64,000 nt of DNA, from assembly GCA_023398955.1 (NCBI GenBank), contig JAEWRL010000009.1, forward strand, positions 1 through 64,000. Direction: 5' to 3'. Source of the DNA: Pseudomonadota bacterium. Lineage in GTDB: Bacteria; Myxococcota_A; Polyangia; Polyangiales; Polyangiaceae. How positions within the stretch are numbered: the stretch's first letter is position 1; each line of letters opens with the position of its first letter. The notes below the pieces were generated by a model. That model was not told where the DNA came from. It did not search any database and worked only from the letters and a program-made list of their open reading frames with translations. Of this stretch, positions 25,841 to 33,281 are shown piece by piece. The position numbers and the translations under genes were made by a program.

Positions 25841-28014
25841 GCGATGAACGGGGCAAGCGCCAGAGTAAGGAGCGCGGTGACTTTGATGAGCAAGTTCGCC
25901 TCAGCGCCGACTCGACTGCTGGCAAGTATGCCAATTGCCAAGGCATTGCCAGGTGTTGGTAGCGCTGAAGGACTTGACGGGGAAACGTGCGGGCCACGGA
26001 TGGCCGTCGTGAGTAGCTGGTGGGCGGAGTCCGCAGTGAGCACGACGACGAGACTCGCTGCGCCAGCAACCGCGGTGAACATGGCGAGTCCGTGGACCGG
26101 CGTCGCGTGGGCGCTGCTGCTGTACAAGACCTGGAGCAGGAGCGCAAGGGCAGCAGGCCCGGCCAAAGCAAGGATGGAGGCGGGCAGTATGCGTCCCAGC
26201 GCTGTTTTTCCGGCCAGGTCCACGCAGGAGCGGTAGCTTGGCACGAAATCGCTGGGGATCTGCCAGCGGCCCCTGCTGCGGGGAAGATGCCTCAGCTGCC
26301 TCTCGATTTCGCTCGCAACGGCCCGGATGCCTCGGCTTGCGTCGATCAAACCAGCTCCAGCGAGCCCTAGCACGAAAGCGGCTCCAAGCGCGCCGACTAC
26401 CAGGACCAACGGGTTGAGGTTCGCGATGGCCGCCACCGACTCGGCGCCCATACCCATACCTTGGACTGCGAAGCGCGAGGCCTCAGCTGCTGCGACGAGC
26501 ACGAGAGCTCCGGTCAGGAGTGCCTGGTGAGATTGGCCCATGGAAGACGCCGATTGCCTCGTATCCTCCAGAGCCCGCGCTTCGGCAGGTAGCTCATCCG
26601 GGGCGATCATCCGTGCGCATGCGATGGCATGCTGCGTCAGCGTCGCGGAGTGGGCGAGAGCAGACATGTATGGAGCCACGGCAAGGAGAACGGCCAGGGA
26701 AGCGAGTAACGCCAGACTACCACCGGCCTGGGCGTCAGTGAGGGTGCCAAGCTGCCACGCTAGGGCGAACGCTGGCGTCAGGATCAGCAGGGCGAGCAGG
26801 GGCGCCCCGAGACCATGTCCAAAGACATGCGCAAGCAGGGGGGCCTCGCCCGAGCGCTGCGAGTCGGATAGCTCCTTCAGCGCTCGAGAGCGGCGCCGAA
26901 CGCGCAGTCGCAGCAAGTGCTCTAGCGTGCAGACTGATGCGAGCACGATGGTTCCTGCTGCGCACACATACATCCAGCGGTCACCGAGCATCCAAATGCA
27001 CGTCCCAGTGAGACCCGCGATCGCAATCACGTGGCTAGCGAACTGGCCGCGCCAGAGCGCACTGCTGCGAGGCGCGGATGTATCGTTCCGAGCCACGACC
27101 AACCCGAAGGCGGCACCAACGAGCCCGAAGCCCCGAACCACAATAGGCAATGACGCGAGCGCGAGGCTCGCGGCGGCGTACTGAGGATTCAAGATGTAAG
27201 TCGCGGCGGCCGCAGCGAGCCCAACGGTTGTTGCCAGGGTGGCGGTCGCGAAGTCGTCGGCTGCCTTGACAGCAATGCGCCCCACGTGGTCGCCCACGAG
27301 CCTGGCGACGACCCCTGGCGAACGGGCGTCGTCTGCATGGATCCCTGCGTGTCGCTCTACCACCAATTGCGGAGCGATTTCTGACGTGACTCTGTAGAGG
27401 CTTCCGCTCCGACAGACGATCATCGACGCCAGGGCGGCGCCAACTCCAAAGGAGGGCAGCAGCAGCGCAGAGCGGACGGCCGCGTCGCTGGCGACGACTG
27501 CCGGTCCACCGAGCCCAGCTCCCATGCCGAACACGACCCCGAACATGAGCAGCATCGCCAGTACTCCGACCGTCTCGCTGATCAGTGCCGCGGCTCCGCC
27601 GGCTCGCAGCGTCACCCCAAGCAGAGCGTCGCCCCCGGAGCGGACAGCCGAGACAGCTGGCAGCGATGCCCGTAGTGCTATGCGTACACTGAAATCCACC
27701 GCGCCACATGCCGTTGCTGCGCCAAGTCCGAGAGACAGCGCTGCCAAGAACCCTGATGCGATGCCGTGGCCGGCTCCGGAACGTGCGGCCCAGTACCAGT
27801 GAAGCGCGAAAAGTGCTGCGCCTGCCAGCCCGGCACCGAACGCTGCCCGGCGGTACTGCGCAAACAACTGAGCGTGTACCGCCCGGCGAACAGCCGCGGC
27901 GACACGACGCGCTTCAGGTGCTCCGCGCGAGAGCGCGGATACCCGGCGGCGGAGCATGAGCGCAAGGCCCACTCCAACAGCATTGATCCCACAGATCAGT
28001 CCCAGAACGGTCAC
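25837..28014 (-). CDS. Degenerate membrane pyrophosphatase (HppA)-like protein, probable pseudoenzyme
   Basis: A 725-residue protein with about 14-16 TM helices, the usual length of H+/Na+-pumping pyrophosphatases. The fold markers align in order: DDARSP at 228-233 (canonical DDPRNP), ALEDTRQSASSMG at 481-493 (DHLDAVGNTTAAIG), SYRSCVDLAGKTAL at 593-606 (DYNRCIEITSDNAL), and NLLIKV at 707-712 (DILIKI). The catalytic residues are gone. TKAADxxADLVGK reads YRVTSEIAPQLVV (207-219), ADNVGDNVGD reads ARLVGDHVGR (237-246), DSYGPIADNAGG reads AHSATLTQHAIA (454-465), and GDTVGDPLKD reads GILASSRVG. It should not hydrolyse PPi. The reading frame is intact, so it is a gene, not debris. Coupled to the SNF2 helicase gene. 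Confidence 0.75.
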   Translation of the reverse strand: MTVLGLICGINAVGVGLALMLRRRVSALSRGAPEARRVAAAVRRAVHAQLFAQYRRAAFGAGLAGAALFALHWYWAARSGAGHGIASGFLAALSLGLGAATACGAVDFSVRIALRASLPAVSAVRSGGDALLGVTLRAGGAAALISETVGVLAMLLMFGVVFGMGAGLGGPAVVASDAAVRSALLLPSFGVGAALASMIVCRSGSLYRVTSEIAPQLVVERHAGIHADDARSPGVVARLVGDHVGRIAVKAADDFATATLATTVGLAAAAATYILNPQYAAASLALASLPIVVRGFGLVGAAFGLVVARNDTSAPRSSALWRGQFASHVIAIAGLTGTCIWMLGDRWMYVCAAGTIVLASVCTLEHLLRLRVRRRSRALKELSDSQRSGEAPLLAHVFGHGLGAPLLALLILTPAFALAWQLGTLTDAQAGGSLALLASLAVLLAVAPYMSALAHSATLTQHAIACARMIAPDELPAEARALEDTRQSASSMGQSHQALLTGALVLVAAAEASRFAVQGMGMGAESVAAIANLNPLVLVVGALGAAFVLGLAGAGLIDASRGIRAVASEIERQLRHLPRSRGRWQIPSDFVPSYRSCVDLAGKTALGRILPASILALAGPAALALLLQVLYSSSAHATPVHGLAMFTAVAGAASLVVVLTADSAHQLLTTAIRGPHVSPSSPSALPTPGNALAIGILASSRVGAEANLLIKVTALLTLALAPFIA

Positions 28015-28382
28015 GGCAGTTGGCGCAGCTACGGCCTGTCAAACGACGTCCACGCAACCCATGCGAGGATGCCGCGGCAAGCGACCGATTAGGCCACTTC
28101 AACGGGGGAACTGCCGAACTCGAAGCGACGCGACACTCATGCAGGTCCATCCGAGCGCTCGAGTCGGGACGCTCCCCCGTAGGAGCGACGTGCCTGCTGG
28201 ACTGTGTCCTAGCACGCGCTTCGAGGGGGGAGCAAGCCCTCGCGTGAGCTTTGCCGGCGTGGCTCTTGGTGGCTTGGAGCGGCCCAGGGGCCAAATGCCA
28301 AGCGGAGTGCGCTGGAAGCCTCGCCCGTTCACCGTCAGGGAAGAGGAGCCTTCGACAGCCTCCGATCTCTCCTCCCACCGGC
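28015..28382. other. Intergenic region upstream of pyrophosphatase-like gene
   Basis: About 370 bases between the minus-strand exbD stop and the pyrophosphatase-like start. I see no supported gene. A small hairpin CGCTCC-N6-GGAGCG is present; otherwise it probably holds the promoter for the pyrophosphatase-like/SNF2 pair. Confidence 0.4.
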
Positions 28383-28988
28383 TTAGCTGGGGATGCTCTT
28401 CCCCTGCATCACCATCAGGTGGTAGCGCCCGAACTCGTTCTGTCCGAGCGTGAACAGCACCTCGATCAATAGCCGGTACGGCGTCGTCTCATCAGCGATG
28501 ATGAGCGCTTCCGAGTACGAGGCGTCCTTGCCCGTTGCTTCCCGCACCCGCTGGTCGAGCCGGCGTGCTGACTGGAGCGCGTTCCCCAGCTTGATAATGT
28601 AGAGGTCGTTCGCCCCGCCGCGCTTCTCGCTGGCACCGGCGCCTGTCCGCGCGAGCGAGTCCCGACTCGGCAGCCTGAGGACCATGTCATCGCCCACGAG
28701 AATCTGCGACTTCGAAATCGTGACCGCCACGCCCTGCTCCGAAGGCTGCGTCTGCAGTAAGGAACGCGGGAGCTTCAGATCATCGCTCTGGGGAACTGCG
28801 CTGCTCGACTCCCCGAGGCTCTTCAACAAGAAGACGAGGATGATGGTCATAATATCGAGCATCGCCGTGATGTTGAGGAAGCTGATCTCTGGTTCGGCCG
28901 CACGGCGACGCCGAGCCTTTCGAAGCTCGGCCCGGAAGTGGGCGACTGAGGCGCCCGGCGCGCCGTTTCTCCCCGCGCCCTGTGTCAT
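28383..28988 (-). CDS. exbD: ExbD/TolR-type biopolymer transport protein
   Basis: A 201-residue protein with one N-terminal TM helix (about residues 38-58) carrying the family aspartate in NITAMLDIMTIILVFLL, then a periplasmic domain ending LIIADETTPYRLLIEVLFTLGQ and YHLMVMQG. It is the stator partner of ExbB and couples the proton gradient to envelope work. The ATG overlaps the end of the preceding exbD (28985). Third gene of a minus-strand exbB-exbD-exbD operon. Confidence 0.88.
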   Translation of the reverse strand: MTQGAGRNGAPGASVAHFRAELRKARRRRAAEPEISFLNITAMLDIMTIILVFLLKSLGESSSAVPQSDDLKLPRSLLQTQPSEQGVAVTISKSQILVGDDMVLRLPSRDSLARTGAGASEKRGGANDLYIIKLGNALQSARRLDQRVREATGKDASYSEALIIADETTPYRLLIEVLFTLGQNEFGRYHLMVMQGKSIPS

Positions 28989-29551
28989 CGCGGCACCTTG
29001 AAGTCGATATCGTCGAACAGCACGCGGGACGGCGCAGTGAAGTCTCGCCGCAAGGCGTCCATCACAGCGACGACCGTGCCATACTCGACGCCAGGGTTCG
29101 CGGAGAGGAACGCTTGGCGTTCATCCTCGAAATCCGGGGACGCTCCCTTCAGCTTCGCGACACACCTGTTGAGCCCCACGAAGTCGTAGCGTCCATCGCG
29201 GTTGGGAATGGCGATACCGGCGCCGACCCCGTCACAGCCCGCAGCCACGTTGCCGCCCGATGCCTTCAGGGAGATCCCGTCCTCGACGATCAGCACCGTC
29301 AGGTTCAGAGCCGCACTCTCGATGTCCCTGCGGACCCCCGTACCCTGAGTAGCAGGAGGTGTGCTCTCGATCGTCGTCGTGAAGGTCACCGCGACGGTGG
29401 CGAGGACGAAGATGAGGATATTGACGATGATATCGAGGAACGGAACGATGTTGAGCTCGCCGCCCTCCTCATCGGGGCTCAACTCCCTTGGGGCAGACAG
29501 GCGGCGGATCTTCGCCCGTTGCGCGGAGCTAAGCGACACGTGGCCGTCCAT
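28985..29551 (-). CDS. exbD: ExbD/TolR-type biopolymer transport protein
   Basis: A 188-residue protein with the TM segment NIVPFLDIIVNILIFVLA (residues 34-51), including the proton-path aspartate, and a periplasmic ExbD-like domain with an inserted cysteine pair. It lies 21 bases after exbB and overlaps the next exbD by four bases, so the three are one unit. The two ExbDs are quite different from each other, which suggests distinct roles in the same complex. Confidence 0.85.
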   Translation of the reverse strand: MDGHVSLSSAQRAKIRRLSAPRELSPDEEGGELNIVPFLDIIVNILIFVLATVAVTFTTTIESTPPATQGTGVRRDIESAALNLTVLIVEDGISLKASGGNVAAGCDGVGAGIAIPNRDGRYDFVGLNRCVAKLKGASPDFEDERQAFLSANPGVEYGTVVAVMDALRRDFTAPSRVLFDDIDFKVPR

Positions 29552-29572
29552 GGCGAGGAGGCTTCCAGCCCT

Positions 29573-30250
29573 TCAACTCTGGTCGCGGCGTTGCTGGATG
29601 CTGAGGAGATTGAAGGTTCGCTCCATGGTGGTTTCCAGGTCGTGCTGAATTCCCTTGGCGCGCGTGTGTAGTACGATGTGCGCGATCATGCAGAACACGG
29701 CGATGCCGAGACCCAGGGCAGTGTTGTACATGGCTTCCGCAATGCCATTCGAGAGCATCGCCTGCTTGTCGGACTGCGACAGGCCGGGCGCTGCGATAGC
29801 AGCAAATACGGAGATGAGACCGCTCACAGTTCCCAGAAGTCCTATCAGGGTGGCGATGTTTGCGAGGGACCAAAGTGAGCCCACGCGCTTTTCGGCTTGG
29901 GGCTTGAGCTCGGACAGCTTCTCGCTCAGCGAAGCGTCGATCTCGTCCGGGCTCCCGTCATGGTGAGTAAGGCCAGCGCGGACCAACTGGAGAATCGGAT
30001 AATCGCTAGCCTCGCAGAGCTTGATGGCTCGGTCAATGTTGCCGGCCCGCACGAGCTTCTTGATCTGGGCGAAGAACACCTGGGAGTTCACCCTGTACCG
30101 TGTAAGCTGAAAAATCGACCGCTCCGTGACGATGGTGAGCACGATGGCTGACACCACCAGGTTCATCACCATGAAGGTCGGGTTGTGCTTGAAAGCGGTG
30201 ATGAGCTGACCCGCCTGAGCACTTTCGGCCGCCAGAAGCAGAAGCTGCAT
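29573..30250 (-). CDS. exbB: ExbB/TolQ/MotA-type proton channel protein
   Basis: A 225-residue inner membrane protein with three TM helices. The MotA/TolQ/ExbB core is seen as LANIATLIGLLGTVSGLISVF followed by GIAEAMYNTALGLGIAV, the conserved channel-forming pair. The ATG at 30250 follows AAAGGA; upstream in-frame sequence has no homology and is rejected. It heads the left of two divergent exbB-exbD-exbD operons. Confidence 0.9.
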   Translation of the reverse strand: MQLLLLAAESAQAGQLITAFKHNPTFMVMNLVVSAIVLTIVTERSIFQLTRYRVNSQVFFAQIKKLVRAGNIDRAIKLCEASDYPILQLVRAGLTHHDGSPDEIDASLSEKLSELKPQAEKRVGSLWSLANIATLIGLLGTVSGLISVFAAIAAPGLSQSDKQAMLSNGIAEAMYNTALGLGIAVFCMIAHIVLHTRAKGIQHDLETTMERTFNLLSIQQRRDQS

Positions 30251-31008
30251 TCCCCGGTAATCCTTTCTCGGGTTCGCAAGGATCTCGAAGTGTAACCCTC
30301 CGCACACGCAGCCTGCGCTGCGAATCGGCAGGCGACTATAGCTTCTGCGGGGAAGCGCACGCAAGCCAACCTGCGCCTCGACGTGCGGTCGACGTGCCGA
30401 CAGCACTCGGCACAGCGAACGGCAGCCGAGCCGGCCTCCGGCGAGCGGGCGACGACGGTAGGGTGGCCGCGCGTGGTGGACTCGACCCCTCGTCAGCGTT
30501 GATGGGAGAGGCTGGCAGGCCGGGCAAAGTACGGAGACTCCCGGCACGGCTCGCAGCCCGCTGACCAGTGGCTGTGCCGAGGGTCCACGGATCCGCTCAC
30601 ATTGGACGGCCGAGAATGCCTCGATCACGGCCGACAGCGCAGCCAAGCTGAACGTTTGCGGCACCAGCGCTCCCCAGTGGGCAACGACCGGTTGTTCCGT
30701 ATGCGCTCATCTGATAAGCAAATCCGCTCGGTTGCGGGCCCTCGGGGCGTTACCCGGACTCCCAGAGCAAGGCGAAATACGCGAAATGCGTGAAAGTTTT
30801 TGTTGCCGCGCGAAGAACGGAGTCGGACCCAATCTCTCTTGACGGTACGGGGTCCGCTTCAGCAAGATGCTACCGCTTTAATCCAGCGAGGGTGCTGGTG
30901 CAAAGCGAGCACCTTTGAGGAAATCAGAGTACCAGCAGGCGGCCTCGGGGGCGTGGCCCGCGATGTTGGCCGAGCAACTCGAAGCAGGAGCACGGAAGGT
31001 AACCAGCT
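30251..31008. promoter_or_regulatory. Divergent intergenic region of two exbB operons
   Basis: 758 bases without a supportable gene between the two exbB starts. It holds GC-rich hairpins: CGCAGC-CTGC-GCTGCG (30307-30322) and GTGCCGA-N6-TCGGCAC (30394-30413). A T-run follows a short stem near 30785-30800. Promoters for both operons must lie here, but I could not place them with confidence. Confidence 0.45.
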
Positions 31009-31665
31009 ATGTCAAGTCTCTGGCACCATTATCAGGCAGGCGGTTGGGCGATGTGGATCATCCTTTTCTGGTTGATCTGCTCCATCGCCGTCATCGCAGA
31101 GCGCGCCGTCTACTTGTTTGGCGCGTCGATCAACAAGGACGTCTTCCTCGCCACGATGCAAAAGTGCATTCTGGCTGGTGACGTGGCCAAGGCAGTGAAG
31201 ATGTGTTCGGCTGCCAATGCGCCGCTCGCCCGCATCGTGCAGGCCGGTCTCGTAAAGGTTAACCGACCTGACGAGGAGGTTCAGGCGGCGATGGATGAAA
31301 CGGCGCTGAAGGAAATGCCGAAGATCAGCAAGCGTACGGGCTACCTTGCCCTGTTTGCCAATCTGGCGATGCTCTCGGGTCTGTTTGGCACCATCATCGG
31401 CCTCATCAAGGCGTTCGGCGCCGTCGGCGGCGAGTCGATTGATCCGAGCCAGAAGGCGCGGATTCTGGCTGAAGGTATTTCGGAAGCCATGAACTGCACG
31501 GCGTTCGGCTTGCTAGCGGCAATTACGGCTCTGGTCGGCTTCGCGTTCCTCAACGGGAAGACCCAGACTCTCGAAGATGACATCAACGAGGCCTCCGTCC
31601 AGGTGCTCAACCTCGTCGTTGCCAATCGCCAGAAGGTGAGCCTCCAGGGTGTGGAACAGGCCTAA
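31009..31665 (+). CDS. exbB: ExbB/TolQ/MotA-type proton channel protein
   Basis: A 218-residue three-TM protein. TM1 is MWIILFWLICSIAVIAERAV; the channel pair is NLAMLSGLFGTIIGLIKAF and GISEAMNCTAFGLLAAITALV. It differs clearly from the minus-strand ExbB, so it is not a recent duplicate. First gene of the right-hand exb cluster; a 9-bp hairpin separates it from the next gene. Confidence 0.9.
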   Translation: MSSLWHHYQAGGWAMWIILFWLICSIAVIAERAVYLFGASINKDVFLATMQKCILAGDVAKAVKMCSAANAPLARIVQAGLVKVNRPDEEVQAAMDETALKEMPKISKRTGYLALFANLAMLSGLFGTIIGLIKAFGAVGGESIDPSQKARILAEGISEAMNCTAFGLLAAITALVGFAFLNGKTQTLEDDINEASVQVLNLVVANRQKVSLQGVEQA

Positions 31666-31688
31666 GGCCTAAGCTACCGCTTCGAAAA

Positions 31689-31720
31689 GGCGAGCCCCGC
31701 TTCCCAAGAATGGGCTCGCC
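31689..31720 (+). other. Intra-operon hairpin between exbB and exbD
   Basis: GGCGAGCCC (31689-31697) and GGGCTCGCC (31712-31720) form a perfect nine-base stem with a 14-base loop, 23 bases after the exbB stop. No T-run follows, so an mRNA processing or partial termination site that sets the ExbB:ExbD ratio is more likely than a full terminator. Confidence 0.55.
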
Positions 31721-31759
31721 AGCTCGGTCTCACCTGAAAGGTTTGGGAAAGGAGCAGAT

Positions 31760-32323
31760 ATGGCCGGTATTGACGTTGGCGGTGGCCACGGCGGCAAGCG
31801 TTCGATGAACCACGAGATTCCTCTCATTCCGTTCATCGACTTCTTGTTGTGTCTGGTGGCGTTCTTGCTGGTGACAGCGGTTTGGTCTCAAATGGCTCGC
31901 ATCAACGCTGATGCGAAGGTCCCTGGGCCGCCCCGCGACGATGAACCAGAGGACATCAAACCCGAGAAGCAACTGCATGTAGAGATGCGTGGCGAGCGGA
32001 AGTTCCAGCTTGTCTGGAAGGAAGGCAGCACCGTTATCAACACCATCGACGTCGAGCGCAAGCCAGTGCCCGTCGGCGACGGTGGAGACTTCAAGTTTCC
32101 GTTGTTGGGAGAGAAGATCGAGGCGGAATGGAAGCAGAGCGGCAGCCACCGCGCCCCGTCTGACAAGAAGTTCGACCAAGCAGTCCTACATACGGACAAT
32201 TCCACCCCGTTCGGTGACGTCGTAGCGGTCATTGATGCCATCAACGTTCCAAAGCGTCAGATCGAGCTGGGCGGCACAACAGAAGAGATGCCTGCGTTCA
32301 CCGTGACGTTTGCGGTGAACTGA
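31760..32323 (+). CDS. exbD: ExbD/TolR-type biopolymer transport protein
   Basis: A 187-residue protein with a glycine-rich N-terminus, then TM helix EIPLIPFIDFLLCLVAFLLV (about 19-38) holding the functional aspartate, and a long, charged periplasmic domain with a C-terminal LHTDNSTPFGDVVAVIDAIN ExbD signature. An AAAGGAG ribosome site precedes the ATG. The next gene shares the same EIPLIPFIDFLLC core. Confidence 0.88.
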   Translation: MAGIDVGGGHGGKRSMNHEIPLIPFIDFLLCLVAFLLVTAVWSQMARINADAKVPGPPRDDEPEDIKPEKQLHVEMRGERKFQLVWKEGSTVINTIDVERKPVPVGDGGDFKFPLLGEKIEAEWKQSGSHRAPSDKKFDQAVLHTDNSTPFGDVVAVIDAINVPKRQIELGGTTEEMPAFTVTFAVN

Positions 32324-32332
32324 GAGGGAAAG

Positions 32333-32902
32333 ATGTCGGAGAAACCACTTTCCAGGTTCCATCAGCCGATCAGCGTTCCCGGGCGGCGGCTGCTTCACCA
32401 CGTGCCGCTGGCATTTGTTCGCAAGAAGGTTGCGGGCGGCGGTGGGCGAGCTCTGAATCAGGAGATCCCGCTGATTCCGTTCATCGACTTCTTGTTGTGC
32501 ATCGTCCTGTTCCTCCTGGCGAGCTTCTCCGCGACCGGTGAACTTCCGGTGGACAAGAACGTGACGCTGCCGAACGCGGAGAACGTGCTCGACATGGTGG
32601 AGGCGCCCATGGTCGCCATCACCGGTACCCAGATCCTTGTCGATGGACTACCCTCGGGCAGCACCAGAACGATCGAGGACGCGAATCGCCTCCAGCGGGT
32701 GGAAGAGCTTTACAACGTTCTGAAGAACAAGCGAGAGCTGTGGAAGCAGATCAATCCAGGTAAGCCGTTTCCCGGTGTAGCCATCCTTCAGGTTGACCGA
32801 AAGGTTTCGGCGTTGGTCGTCAAGAGCGTGTTCCAAACGGCTGCTATGGCGGGGTACCCGGCCATCAGCTTCATGGTGGGCCGAATTGGCGGGGCAGAGT
32901 AG
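32333..32902 (+). CDS. exbD: ExbD/TolR-type biopolymer transport protein
   Basis: A 189-residue protein with a longer basic N-terminus (about 42 residues) before the TM helix EIPLIPFIDFLLCIVLFLLA, then a periplasmic domain with ILQVDRKVSALVVKSVFQTA near the end. It starts nine bases after the previous exbD. The shared TM core shows that these two ExbDs are paralogues that diverged in their outer domains. Confidence 0.88.
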   Translation: MSEKPLSRFHQPISVPGRRLLHHVPLAFVRKKVAGGGGRALNQEIPLIPFIDFLLCIVLFLLASFSATGELPVDKNVTLPNAENVLDMVEAPMVAITGTQILVDGLPSGSTRTIEDANRLQRVEELYNVLKNKRELWKQINPGKPFPGVAILQVDRKVSALVVKSVFQTAAMAGYPAISFMVGRIGGAE

Positions 32903-33281
32903 GCGAACACTCGATCGAGAAGTGCCGTCGTCGGACTAGCTGTTCGTCGACGGGGCTCAAGTCGGGCCTTGCTCGCTGACTGCGACCGACGCGCGTGAGC
33001 CGCGCCAGAGTAAGAGCGCCCCGATACCACCGGGAACGACCACGACTCGCTGTCGTTGGTCTTCACGGGCGGTACGGGGCGCTTCTGCGTTCGCGGTCAG
33101 TCTGCCCGGCAGGCCTCTGCGAACGCAGGGATTGTGATGATCCCGGGAACACGGAAGGCAAGGGCGGTGTCCAGCAGCGAACCGGCGTCGAAGCATCCGA
33201 GGGCTTGGCGGAAGAACTATTGGAGCTGGCGCGGCGTTGATGTAGTAGCTGAGCACGGATCGCGCGGGAAATGCGCCGTAG
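32903..33281. other. Intergenic region with a strong structured element
   Basis: About 380 bases between the second exbD and the one-TM protein. No gene is supportable. The central part holds the perfect ten-base inverted repeat described separately at 33085-33128. The gap makes co-transcription of the downstream gene uncertain. Confidence 0.45.
33085..33128. repeat. Perfect 10-bp inverted repeat with nested hairpin
   Basis: CTGCGTTCGC (33085-33094) and GCGAACGCAG (33119-33128) are exact complements. Inside the 24-base loop a smaller CTGC-CCG-GCAG stem can form, and GGGAT-N7-ATCCC follows at once. This could be a termination structure, a structured RNA or a protein site. Confidence 0.5.

Noticed and set aside
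25837..28014. Call as a working H+-pumping pyrophosphatase
   Set aside because: The catalytic Asp/Lys motifs are missing at all expected positions.
30830..30870. Sigma-70 promoter with TTGACG near 30839 for the right-hand exbB
   Set aside because: No acceptable -10 at 16-19 bases spacing; kept only as a possible -35.
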